Shown here in pieces: positions 6,438 to 14,073 of a stretch of 14,098 bases of DNA. The stretch is from Chloroflexota bacterium. Its GTDB lineage: Bacteria > Chloroflexota > UBA6077. Below the pieces are notes generated by a model. That model was given only the letters and a program-made list of their open reading frames with translations. It ran no database searches and was not told the DNA's origin. Both the position numbers and the translations under genes were made by a program. The number at the start of each line of letters is the position of its first letter. The stretch's first letter is position 1. The DNA lies in the NCBI GenBank assembly GCA_021845945.1, contig JAJZRD010000082.1, positions 1 through 14,098 on the forward strand. The letters are read 5' to 3'.

Positions 6438-7610
6438 GTGTCCTGGATGGAGGAGTTCCGTGACTTCGCGGCAAGAGAAGCCTTGCCGCTCCTAGAGGCG
6501 CTGGTCGCAGCGCCCAGCATCAACCCGCCGGGGCGAGAGGATCTCGCGGCGCGGCCACTGGCGGAGTTCCTGGAACGTCACGGCGTACCGATAGAGTGGC
6601 AGGAGACCGAGCCCGGCCGCCCCAACGTGATCGGGACGGTGGTGGGCGGCAGCCCCGGTCCGAGCCTGGCCTTGTGCAGCCACCTGGACGTGGTGCCACC
6701 GGGCAGCCCGGAGCACTGGAGCAGCGATCCTTTTGCTCCGCGCCTCGAGGCAGGGCGGCTGTATGGCCGCGGGACCTGCGACGCCAAAGGGTCGCTGGCC
6801 GCCATGGCGGTGGCGGTGGCCTTCTGGGCGAGGCGAGGGTTGGGGCGGGGGCGGCTGGCGCTGGCGGCCGTCTGCGGTGAGGAGCGCGGGGGCACCGGAG
6901 CCAAGCACCTGGTCGCATCAGGATTCAGGGCCGAGGGAGCGATCATCGGCGAGCCAACCGGCATGCAGGTGCAGGTCGGCCACAAGGGCCGCATCCAGGT
7001 AACGATCCGGGTTCGCGGGGTGGGCGGCCACGCCTCCCAGCCCGCGGCAGCCGTGAACCCCATACCCAGACTGGCGCAGATCCTGGAGCGATTGCAGCTC
7101 CTGGCGGCCGAGGTGGGCGAGCGGCACCACCCCCTGATAGGAACCGCATCCCTGGCTCCCACCCAGGTGAGCAGCGGCGACACCAACGCCGCCACCATCC
7201 CAGCCATGGTCACCCTCGTCCTGGACCGCCGGCTTCTGCCCGGCGAGACCCACGCGGCAGCGACTGAGGAGATCCGCTCTGCCCTGGCGGACCTGTCCGA
7301 GGTAGAGGTGGACTGCTACCAGGGAGCATTTCCCTACCTGCTGGAGGAGGATCATCCGGTCGTGCAGGCCTGCCTGGCGGGGATAGAGAGTGCTACCGGC
7401 ACCACCTCAAGACCCGGCGGGTTCCCCGCCACCTGCGATCAGTACATCCTGGGAGGGGCCGGCATCCCTACCACGATCCTGGGTCCCGGCGACATAGTGC
7501 GGAATCGCCTCCACGCCCCGGACGAGTTCATCGAGATCACCGATGTGGAGACGGCCGCCCTGGCCTACGCCGCGACGGCTCGCGCTTATCTGGAGGCTTG
7601 TGAGAAGTGA
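6438..7610 (+). CDS. M20 family metallo-hydrolase (ArgE/DapE/carboxypeptidase G2-like deacylase or peptidase)
   Basis: This 390-residue cytoplasmic enzyme has the complete two-metal site of M20 hydrolases. H82 lies in CSHLDVVPPG, the bridging D115 in GTCDAKG, the general base E148 with ligand E149 in CGEERGG, E172 in IGEPT, and H359 in LHAPDE. The dimerisation (lid) domain lies between, including HKGRIQVTIRVRGVGGHASQ. M20 members cleave N-acyl amino acids, succinyl-diaminopimelate, folate-type conjugates or dipeptides, so the substrate is undetermined. The start is GTG at 6438 with AAGGAGG at 6422-6428, 9 nt upstream. An ATG at 6399 in the same frame lies inside the DppC-like gene, has no ribosome binding site, and would add residues that do not resemble an M20 N-terminus. 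It lies directly after the peptide-type importer, and its 3' end overlaps the amidohydrolase start by 4 nt. Confidence 0.92.
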   Translation: MSWMEEFRDFAAREALPLLEALVAAPSINPPGREDLAARPLAEFLERHGVPIEWQETEPGRPNVIGTVVGGSPGPSLALCSHLDVVPPGSPEHWSSDPFAPRLEAGRLYGRGTCDAKGSLAAMAVAVAFWARRGLGRGRLALAAVCGEERGGTGAKHLVASGFRAEGAIIGEPTGMQVQVGHKGRIQVTIRVRGVGGHASQPAAAVNPIPRLAQILERLQLLAAEVGERHHPLIGTASLAPTQVSSGDTNAATIPAMVTLVLDRRLLPGETHAAATEEIRSALADLSEVEVDCYQGAFPYLLEEDHPVVQACLAGIESATGTTSRPGGFPATCDQYILGGAGIPTTILGPGDIVRNRLHAPDEFIEITDVETAALAYAATARAYLEACEK

Positions 7611-8353
7611 CCGTTGTCGATTGCCACGTTCACCTTTGCCCCGGAGGAGGCACCACACCGCACGGCGTTCGGCATCCCGACCCTCGAGAGGTCCTGGCCC
7701 TGGAGGCTGCCGAGGGGATCGATCGCGTCGTGGCCTTTCCCACCTTCGGCAACGCCCCCAACAACGATGGGTTGGCCCAGCTGGCTGAGGAACTGGGTTC
7801 CGTCGTCATCCCCTTCGCCTGGATCAACCCGCATCTGGGAGAGATAGCAGCCCTGGAGGCTCGACGGCTGATCCGAGAGAGGGGATTTCGGGGAATCAAG
7901 TTGCACCCTCTCCTCCACGCCTTCTTTCCCAACCGTCCGCTGTTGGATCCAATCATGAGGGTCGCGGCGGAGGAGGGAGTCCCCGTGCTGCTCCATTCCG
8001 GCCACAGCATGCAGAGCCTCCCATGGCAGGTGGCTGGCCTTGCCGAAGGTTGGCCTCAAGTGCCGGTGATCATGGATCACATGGGGATGCAGCTGGGATG
8101 GGTGGACGACGCCATCGCCCTGGCCGAGAGGGTACCGAACCTGATCCTGGGCACCACGGGAATGCCCTTTCACGACAAGATTCGGGAGGCCGTGCGGCGC
8201 ATCGGCAGCGGCCGGGTCGTCTGGGGCTCCGATGCCCCGGCCATCCACCCGCGGGTAGAGATGGTCAAACTGCGAGTGGCAGGCCTGAGGCCAGCGGAGG
8301 AGGCCGACCTGCTGGCCAATACCATCCTGCGTCTGGTGGGAGAGGAGGAATGA
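7607..8353 (+). CDS. Amidohydrolase-2 family metal-dependent hydrolase
   Basis: This 248-residue TIM-barrel hydrolase opens with VVDCHVHLCPGG, the HxH metal-binding motif (H7, H9). Further candidate ligands are H100 in IKLHP, H130 and H133 in LLHSGHS, H158 in IMDHMGM and D209 in WGSDAP. This is the pattern of amidohydrolase-2 (PF04909-type) proteins, which include decarboxylases, lactonases and C-N or C-C hydrolases. At 248 residues it is on the short side of that family but appears complete. It starts at GTG 7607 in a GTGA overlap with the M20 stop codon, with GGAGG at 7592-7596, and ends in an ATGA overlap with tctB. This tight coupling suggests all three act on one compound. The exact reaction cannot be read from the sequence. 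Confidence 0.88.
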   Translation: MTVVDCHVHLCPGGGTTPHGVRHPDPREVLALEAAEGIDRVVAFPTFGNAPNNDGLAQLAEELGSVVIPFAWINPHLGEIAALEARRLIRERGFRGIKLHPLLHAFFPNRPLLDPIMRVAAEEGVPVLLHSGHSMQSLPWQVAGLAEGWPQVPVIMDHMGMQLGWVDDAIALAERVPNLILGTTGMPFHDKIREAVRRIGSGRVVWGSDAPAIHPRVEMVKLRVAGLRPAEEADLLANTILRLVGEEE

Positions 8354-8826
8354 ACTGGATCAATCTTCTGCTCCTCGGCTTTGCCCTCGCCTACAGCTAC
8401 TACGCCTTCGAGTTGAACCCCGGAGTTATTACGGATCCAGGCCCCGGCTTCTTCCCCCGAATCTTGGGGATCGGCATGATCGCGGCCATTCTGGCCATCA
8501 TGGGTATGGAGTTGCTCGCCCAACGTAGGTTGAAGAGCTCAGGGGAGACCGCCGAAGTCGCCCTCCTGCCGGGCAAGAATGCCCTGCTCTTCGCGGCCGG
8601 GCTGCTGATCTACATGCTCCTGCTGCCCGTTGCAGGATACCCCGTCGCCACCTTGCTGGCCCTGATCTACCTGATGCGGCTCATGGGCGAGAAACGGTGG
8701 ATCGCGATCCTCGGTCTGGCCCTCCTGCTGACGGTGGTCTTCTACCTGGTGTTCAGTAACCTGCAGGTTCCTCTGCCCCAGGGCCTTCTGGGGCTGGACT
8801 CCATTCTCAATCCGGCAGGCAACTAA
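8350..8826 (+). CDS. tctB: Tripartite tricarboxylate transporter, small membrane subunit TctB
   Basis: This 158-residue, four-helix membrane protein is of normal TctB length. The family signature DPGPGFFPRILG (residues 29-40) follows the first hydrophobic helix (about 4-20). Other helices lie near 38-55, 77-112 (two close segments) and 117-137, and the C-terminus SNLQVPLPQG matches the conserved LP-G ending. The ATG at 8350 overlaps the amidohydrolase stop codon (ATGA), and GGGAG at 8338-8342 lies 7 nt upstream. The open frame continues far upstream inside the amidohydrolase gene, but only the part from 8350 is TctB-like. With TctA and the binding protein TctC it forms a secondary, ion-driven carboxylate importer. 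Confidence 0.9.
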   Translation: MNWINLLLLGFALAYSYYAFELNPGVITDPGPGFFPRILGIGMIAAILAIMGMELLAQRRLKSSGETAEVALLPGKNALLFAAGLLIYMLLLPVAGYPVATLLALIYLMRLMGEKRWIAILGLALLLTVVFYLVFSNLQVPLPQGLLGLDSILNPAGN

Positions 8827-10350
8827 ATGGACGCATTTTTCGCTCTCCTCGGGGGCTTCCAGGAAGCTTTGAGTGTAGCCAACCTCATCGCCTGCTTCGC
8901 CGGCGTCCTGGCAGGCACCGTGGCAGGGGTGTTGCCGGGCATCGGCCCCGTCGGCACCATGGCGCTGCTGCTGCCCCTCTCCTTCGGACTGCCCTCCGAC
9001 TCGGCCATCATCATGCTGGCCGGCGTCTACTACGGGGCCATGTACGGGGGATCGACCACAGCGATCCTTATCAACATCCCAGGGGAAACCCCTTCCATCG
9101 TGACCACCTTCGACGGCTACCAGATGACCAGGAAAGGGCGCGCCGGCGCCGCCCTGGCCATCTCGGCCCTCGGTTCCTTCGTCGCCGGCAGCTTCGGCGT
9201 GATCGGACTGATGTTCCTGGCGCCCTTCCTGGCAAGGGCCGCGCTGAGCTTCGGCCCCCCCGAGTACTTCGGGGTGGCCGTCTTCGGCCTCATCCTGCTG
9301 AGCAACCTGACTTCCGCGCCCTTCCTGAAATCGATCATGATGTCCCTCATCGGCATGGCTCTAGGGACCATCGGCAGCGACCTGATCACGGGCATGGATC
9401 GATTCACCTTCAACACCCCTGAGCTGCAGTCGGGCATCGACTTCGCCATCCTGACCATGGGGATGTACGGCCTCGACGAGGTGCTCAGCGTGGCGGACGA
9501 TCCCTACACCATCCCCGCCCTCCTCAAGGTGAAGCTGCGTGACCTCTACCCCAACCGGGAGGAGCTACGGAGATCGGCAGCACCCATGGTCCGGGGCGGC
9601 CTCTTCGGCTTCCTGGTCGGCCTGATACCTGGCCCCTCCGCCTTCCTGGCCTCGCTCTTCTCCTATTCCATGGAGAAGCGGCTGTCCAAGCACCCGGAGG
9701 AGTTCGGCAAGGGCGCCGTCGAAGGGGTAGCTGGCCCGGAGTCGGCGAACAATGCCGCCAGCGCGGGAGCCATGGTGCCGCTCCTGGCCCTCGGCCTGGC
9801 CTTCGCCCCTCCTGTGGCGGTGCTGCTCAGCGGTTTCATGATCCACGGCATCCAGCCAGGGCCGCTCTTTATCACCCAACACGGAGATCTCTTCTGGAGC
9901 GTCATCGCCAGCATGTACATCGGCAACGTCATGCTGCTCGTCTTGAATCTCCCCTTGGTAGGAGTGTTCGCCTCCCTGGTTCGCGCTCCGGCTCGCTTCC
10001 TGATGCCGGCGGTGGCGCTGCTCACCATGGTGGGGGCCTTCAGCCTCAACAACAGCCTGTTCGACCTGAGGATCCTGCTGGCCGCGACCCTGGCCGGATA
10101 CGTCCTGCGGCGGGCGAAGTTCGAGCCTACCCCTCTGATCATCGGTATGGTGTTAGGGCCCGTCATGGAGCGGGGCCTTCGCCAGGGCTTGATCGTAACC
10201 CGTGGCGACCTGGGGGTCCTGGTCTCGCGGCCCATCACCGCTACGCTCCTGACCATCGCCCTGGCCATAGTGCTATATCGGGTGGTGAAATCCCTGCGTG
10301 GCGGCCAGCCCGCGGCCGGCTACGCCATGGAGTCCGACGCCAACCAGTAG
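8827..10350 (+). CDS. tctA: Tripartite tricarboxylate transporter, large membrane subunit TctA
   Basis: This 507-residue polytopic protein is the transport channel of the TctABC system. The conserved first-half segment GTVAGVLPGIGP (residues 30-41) is followed by MLAGVYYGAMYGGSTTAILI and NIPGE. The second half holds GLIPGPSAFLASLFSYSMEK, then EEFGKGAVEGVAGPESANNA and IHGIQPGP. Between the last two, where most TctA proteins have LGIPGS followed by small residues, this one reads LGLAFAPPVA (about 322-331). The ATG at 8827 directly follows the tctB stop codon TAA without a spacer. Only a weak Shine-Dalgarno-like sequence is seen, so translation is probably coupled to tctB. Confidence 0.92.
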   Translation: MDAFFALLGGFQEALSVANLIACFAGVLAGTVAGVLPGIGPVGTMALLLPLSFGLPSDSAIIMLAGVYYGAMYGGSTTAILINIPGETPSIVTTFDGYQMTRKGRAGAALAISALGSFVAGSFGVIGLMFLAPFLARAALSFGPPEYFGVAVFGLILLSNLTSAPFLKSIMMSLIGMALGTIGSDLITGMDRFTFNTPELQSGIDFAILTMGMYGLDEVLSVADDPYTIPALLKVKLRDLYPNREELRRSAAPMVRGGLFGFLVGLIPGPSAFLASLFSYSMEKRLSKHPEEFGKGAVEGVAGPESANNAASAGAMVPLLALGLAFAPPVAVLLSGFMIHGIQPGPLFITQHGDLFWSVIASMYIGNVMLLVLNLPLVGVFASLVRAPARFLMPAVALLTMVGAFSLNNSLFDLRILLAATLAGYVLRRAKFEPTPLIIGMVLGPVMERGLRQGLIVTRGDLGVLVSRPITATLLTIALAIVLYRVVKSLRGGQPAAGYAMESDANQ

Positions 10351-10355
10351 GAGGC

Positions 10356-10380
10356 TGGGACTGGCGATCCCAATAGATCG
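10356..10380 (+). repeat. Short alternative stem-loops between tctA and tctC
   Basis: In the 57-nt gap, TGGGA (10356-10360) can pair with TCCCA (10368-10372), and CGATC (10365-10369) can pair with GATCG (10376-10380). The two stems overlap and exclude each other. Their position before the binding-protein gene is where such transporters often adjust relative expression. The stems are only 5 bp, so function is uncertain. Confidence 0.3.
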
Positions 10381-10407
10381 AGTGTCCACTAATAGAGGAG
10401 GAAGATC

Positions 10408-11490
10408 ATGCGGCAAGAGGTCTGGAAGGCAATCTCGTTGGCCGTGGTACTGGCATTTGCCCTGGTCATCACCGCCGGGTGCGGTGGTGGCGCCCCCGCG
10501 TCCACGCCCGCTCCATCGAAGCCGGCTGCGGAACCCACGAAGGCTGCTGCTCCGGCGGCTGCCGCCCCCACAGCTGCTCCCGCGGCGAAGATCGACTACC
10601 CCACCAAGCCACCGCAGTTGCTGGTCGGATGGGCTGCGGGCGGTAGCTCCGATCTGACGGGGCGCAAGGTCGCCGAGATGATCGAGAAGCCGCTGGGGAA
10701 ACCGATGGTCGCGGTCAATCGAGTCGGTGGCTCCGGCGTGGTCGCCGCCAGTGAAGTAGTGAAGGCTACCCCCGACGGCTACACCGTCCTCTTCGTGAAG
10801 ATCGGCCAAACCGTCCTGCAGATCCTGCGGGGAACGGCCACCTATCAGACCGACGATCTGGAGCCGGTGGCAGCCGTCTCGGCGTCCCCCATCCTGCTGG
10901 TCGTGAAGGGTGACTCGAAGTACAAAAGCCTGAAGGATATCGTGGATGCCAGCAAGGCGCAGCCCGGCGTCTTCCGGTTCGGCCACTCGGCCGTGGGTGG
11001 GGCCCCCCACCTGGCCATGGAGCTTATGGCCCAGAAGGCCGGCATCAAGGCAAGCCAGGTCCCCTTCAACGGCAGCAGCGAGGGTATCGCCGCGCTGCTG
11101 GGCGGCCACATCGACGGTATGCTGCTGGATCCGCCCGGCGAGGGGCTCCAGTATCTGAAGACCGGCGAGTTCAGGGCCATCGGCGTCTTCGAGGAGAAGC
11201 GGATCGAAGCCCTCAAGGACATCCCGACGATGAAGGAGCAGGGCTACGACTCCGTCGTGCGGGTGTGGTCCGGTCTCGCGGTACCCAAGGGTACCCCCCA
11301 GGCCATCAAGGACAAGCTGGCCGCCGCGTCCGAGAAGGTGGCGAACGACCCTGCCTTCGTCAAGTTCCTCACCGACGGATCGGACGTCCCGATGTACCTG
11401 AACCCGGCCGACTTCAAGGCCCTCTGGCTGAAGGATCAGGCCAATTTCAAGCCGTTGATCGAGTCGCTGGGTCTGGTGGAGAAGAAGTAG
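10408..11490 (+). CDS. tctC: Tripartite tricarboxylate transporter substrate-binding lipoprotein, TctC/Bug family
   Basis: This 360-residue exported binding protein has a lipoprotein signal (hydrophobic 8-21, ITAGC with C25 as the lipidation site). A linker of about 35 residues rich in Ala, Pro and Lys follows. The binding domain carries Bug-family signatures VGWAAGGSSDLTGR (73-86) and VNRVGGSGVVAASEVVK (103-119) followed by PDGYT, which form the carboxylate-binding loops. Bug proteins bind citrate, aromatic acids, amino acids or other small carboxylates, so the ligand is not defined. GAGGAGG at about 10395-10401 lies 6 nt before the ATG. The gene order B-A-C differs from the common C-B-A order. 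It is the last gene of the operon, followed by the hairpin at 11514-11574. Confidence 0.93.
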   Translation: MRQEVWKAISLAVVLAFALVITAGCGGGAPASTPAPSKPAAEPTKAAAPAAAAPTAAPAAKIDYPTKPPQLLVGWAAGGSSDLTGRKVAEMIEKPLGKPMVAVNRVGGSGVVAASEVVKATPDGYTVLFVKIGQTVLQILRGTATYQTDDLEPVAAVSASPILLVVKGDSKYKSLKDIVDASKAQPGVFRFGHSAVGGAPHLAMELMAQKAGIKASQVPFNGSSEGIAALLGGHIDGMLLDPPGEGLQYLKTGEFRAIGVFEEKRIEALKDIPTMKEQGYDSVVRVWSGLAVPKGTPQAIKDKLAAASEKVANDPAFVKFLTDGSDVPMYLNPADFKALWLKDQANFKPLIESLGLVEKK

Positions 11491-11513
11491 TCCTCATCGT
11501 CGGACCGTTCCTT

Positions 11514-11574
11514 GCAAGGGTGTGAGACAGCAGCGGAGGGGCTCCTGGAGACGATTCAGCAGCCCCTCCCTTGC
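11514..11574. terminator. Convergent-region hairpin, probable bidirectional terminator
   Basis: GGAGGGGCT (11535-11543) pairs perfectly with AGCCCCTCC (11561-11569) around a 17-nt loop. An outer repeat GCAAGGG (11514-11520) / CCCTTGC (11568-11574) can form an alternative or extended structure. It lies 24 nt after the tctC stop codon and is the strongest dyad between two convergent operons. A clear T-run is missing on either strand, so termination may depend partly on Rho. Confidence 0.55.
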
Positions 11575-11720
11575 GTTCCAGGCCAATGCGGCTGGTTCAG
11601 GGCTGTCGGCCCCTTTGGGCGTTTGGCAGATCGAGGCCCACCCGCGAAGACGGATCGACAGTCCGGGATGAGCAACGCTCCGCGGGGGTAATGGGGCATC
11701 AACGGAAGGGTGGCCGAGGT
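11575..11720. other. Convergent intergenic stretch with no recognised feature
   Basis: Between the hairpin and the stop codon of the MalF-like permease gene I see no frame with a recognisable protein, no RNA gene and only short chance inverted repeats such as CCC-TTT-GGG. It probably forms the 3' untranslated region of the minus-strand sugar transporter operon. Confidence 0.4.
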
Positions 11721-12647
11721 TCAGGACGCCTTCTGGTACCTGAGGTATCCGGCGGCAAGGATCAGCGTGAAGGCCAGCACCACCATCGAGAGCGCGGAAG
11801 CTTTACCGAACTCGAAGCTCTCGAAGGCGAGCCGATAGATGTAGGTGGCCAGCACCTGGGTTTGGTTCATGGGACCGCCGCCCGTGGTCAGGTAGACCAG
11901 GTCGAAGAGGCGGAAGTTCCAGATGGCGTCCAGCAATCCCACGCTCATGATGACCGGTTTGAGGCCGGGCAGGGTGATGTGGCGGAACAGGGACCAGTTG
12001 CCCGCGCCGTCTACCGCTCCGGCCTCGTACAGCTCGGCCGGGATGCCCTGGAGACCGGCCAGCAGCATCAGCATTATGAAGGGATAACCACGCCACAGGT
12101 TCACCAGCACCAGGGCGGGCATGGCCAGGTCCGGCTCGCCCAACCAGTTAACCGGGTTGGCCGGATTGACCAGGCCCCCCATGACGAGAATACCGTTCAG
12201 CACACCTAAAGGGTGGAGGATCAGTCGCCAGTTGATGGCAACCACTGCCGCGGTGAACATCCAGGGCAGGATCAGGATACCACGAAAAGCGGATCTCACC
12301 ACGGGATTGAGTTTCTGATTGAGGAGAAGCGCCAGGGCAAGCCCCAGCAGCAGGTGCAGCGCCACGGAAGCCACGGTGAAGACCACCGTGTTGGTGAGGG
12401 AGAGCCAGAAGACCTTGTCCCCCAGGAGGGAGGCGAAGTTCTCCCCCCACACCAGGCGCGCGTTGCGCTTAACCATCAGGTTGTCGAACAGGCTGAACTG
12501 GAGCAGCCGCCCGATGGGATAGACCATCAGGAAAGCGAGAGCCAGGACCGTGGGCGCGACGAAGAGATAGGGCATCGCCAGTCTCTGCCATCGGGTCCTA
12601 CTCACTGGTGCCGCGGTTGCCTGCCCGACCGACGCTGTACCTGCCAC
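11721..12647 (-). CDS. Carbohydrate ABC transporter permease, MalF/UgpA type
   Basis: This 308-residue membrane protein has a short cytoplasmic N-tail and a first helix that begins MPYLFVAPTVLALAFLMVYP, the standard opening of sugar-importer permeases of the MalF/UgpA class. The EAA loop reads EAGAVDGAGNWSLFRHITLP (residues 208-227), and TTGGGPMNQTQVLATYIYR near the C-terminus is also family-typical. About six helices are present. The start is GTG at 12645-12647, with GGGGAGG at 12653-12659, 5 nt upstream. It lies 32 nt downstream of the binding-protein gene on the minus strand and is the last gene of that operon. The sugar cannot be predicted. No MalK-type ATPase follows, so a shared ATPase from elsewhere is implied. 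Confidence 0.92.
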   Translation of the reverse strand: MAGTASVGQATAAPVSRTRWQRLAMPYLFVAPTVLALAFLMVYPIGRLLQFSLFDNLMVKRNARLVWGENFASLLGDKVFWLSLTNTVVFTVASVALHLLLGLALALLLNQKLNPVVRSAFRGILILPWMFTAAVVAINWRLILHPLGVLNGILVMGGLVNPANPVNWLGEPDLAMPALVLVNLWRGYPFIMLMLLAGLQGIPAELYEAGAVDGAGNWSLFRHITLPGLKPVIMSVGLLDAIWNFRLFDLVYLTTGGGPMNQTQVLATYIYRLAFESFEFGKASALSMVVLAFTLILAAGYLRYQKAS

Positions 12648-12679
12648 TGGAGCCTCCCCTCAGCGAGCCAACGGGTAGT

Positions 12680-14053
12680 CTACTTGTACTTGGCCAGGAT
12701 GTCGTTCCAGCCCTTGGCGGCCTCGTCCATGGCCTGCTGGACCGTCTTCTTGTTCTGCAACGCCTCCTGGACCTGCTCCACCATGATCCTCCACAGGTCG
12801 AAGTTCTGAGGTGCAGCGGCATCCTCAGCCATTACCCGTGGGTCTTTCAGGATCTCAGCCGCCGTCTTCAACATGGGATCGCTCTGAACGGCCGGAACGG
12901 AGGCCGCCGAGTTCCCGGGAAGCTGGCCGGAGGCTGCCGCCACGAGGGCGTTGCCCTTTGGGCTCGAGAGCCACTGCATGAAGGTCCACGCGGCTTCCTT
13001 GTTCTTGCTCTGGCCGCTCATGCCGAGGTTCCAGCCCGTCAGCCGCGTCCCCGTGGTGACGGCCTTGGGCAGCGGCGCCACGCCGAAGTTCAAGTTGGGG
13101 TTCCTGCTCTTGAGAACCGCGATGTGAGCGACGTTGCTGACCATGAAGGTGTTGCGCCCGCTGGCGAAGGCCTCAACCTTGTCGTTCTCCAGGTTGGTCA
13201 GCGTACCCGGCGAGTAGACCTTATCCTTGTTCACCAGGTCGACGTAGAACTGCACCGCCTTGACAGCCTCGGGGCTGTTGATGTTGGCTTTGCCATCCTT
13301 GATGGTGGTCGTCCCTTGCTCGTAGATCAGGTGGAACAGCTCGATGGCGGCTCCATTGTACGGAGACTTCGCGGCCATGCCCGAGGTGAAAGCGTACTGG
13401 TTCTTCTCGGGCTTGGTGGTCTTGATCGCCATCTCCCGCATCTCGTCCCACGTCTTGGGCGGGGCGGTGTAGCCAGCTTCCTTCAGAAGATCGGCGTTGT
13501 AGAAGAGTAGGAAGGGTATGGAGGTAAGGGGCAGGAGGTAGCTCTTTCCCTTCCACGGCGTCATGGGGGCCTTCACCAGCTGATCCACCCATGCCTTGTC
13601 GGACTTGTCCAGGTAGGGGTTCAGCGGCTCCAGGATCCCCTGCTCCGCAAACTCCACGGTCCAGGGCATGTTCATGTTGAGTACGTCCGGGAGCTGCTTG
13701 GCAACGTTCAGGGCCACCACCTTGTCGTGGACCTGGGCGAAGGGCAGGGAAACCCTCTCCACGCTGATGTTGGGGTTGTCCTTCTCGAAGGCATCGATGA
13801 TGCTCTTTGCACGATCCTCGCCAATCTCGGGGGTTATCCACTCCATCCACTGGATCTTGACCTTGGACCCGCTGTTCGCCGGCGCAGCAGCAGGCGCTTT
13901 AGTCGCCTCTGCCGGCTTCGCTGGCGCCTCCGACTTCGATGCGGGCGCCGTCGGAGCAGGTGACCCGGAGCCGCAGGCTACCGCCGCCAGGGAAATGGCC
14001 AGCAGGATGGCGATGAGTACCCTGCTTCCACCAAGTACCCTCGTGATCTTCAT
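12680..14053 (-). CDS. Carbohydrate ABC transporter substrate-binding lipoprotein, family 1 (MalE/UgpB type)
   Basis: This 457-residue exported protein has a signal peptide (hydrophobic 12-26) ending LAAVAC with C27 as the probable lipid-attachment site. A linker of about 35 residues rich in Ala, Pro, Lys and Glu follows, then a family 1 binding domain from about residue 64 (VKIQWMEWITPEIGEDRAKS). Family features include IIDAFEKDNPNISVE, SIPFLLFYNADLLKEAG with PPKTWDEM, and a C-terminal NPNLNFGVAPLPK and TFMQWLSSPKG. It captures a sugar, oligosaccharide or polyol outside the membrane; the ligand is unknown. AAGGAGG on the minus strand at about 14063-14069 lies 9-10 nt before the ATG. It is followed by the MalF-like permease gene and preceded, after 20 nt, by the end of a MalG-like permease gene. 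Confidence 0.92.
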   Translation of the reverse strand: MKITRVLGGSRVLIAILLAISLAAVACGSGSPAPTAPASKSEAPAKPAEATKAPAAAPANSGSKVKIQWMEWITPEIGEDRAKSIIDAFEKDNPNISVERVSLPFAQVHDKVVALNVAKQLPDVLNMNMPWTVEFAEQGILEPLNPYLDKSDKAWVDQLVKAPMTPWKGKSYLLPLTSIPFLLFYNADLLKEAGYTAPPKTWDEMREMAIKTTKPEKNQYAFTSGMAAKSPYNGAAIELFHLIYEQGTTTIKDGKANINSPEAVKAVQFYVDLVNKDKVYSPGTLTNLENDKVEAFASGRNTFMVSNVAHIAVLKSRNPNLNFGVAPLPKAVTTGTRLTGWNLGMSGQSKNKEAAWTFMQWLSSPKGNALVAAASGQLPGNSAASVPAVQSDPMLKTAAEILKDPRVMAEDAAAPQNFDLWRIMVEQVQEALQNKKTVQQAMDEAAKGWNDILAKYK

Positions 14054-14073
14054 GGCGTTTTTCCTCCTTCTAT

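Noticed and set aside
8023..8349. Upstream start for TctB inside the amidohydrolase gene
   Set aside because: The upstream part is a shadow of the amidohydrolase in another frame; TctB similarity begins exactly at the ATG at 8350.
11571..12209. Plus-strand frame across the convergent gap and opposite the MalF-like permease
   Set aside because: It is a shadow of the permease gene with no ribosome binding site and a low-complexity Gly/Gln/His-rich product.
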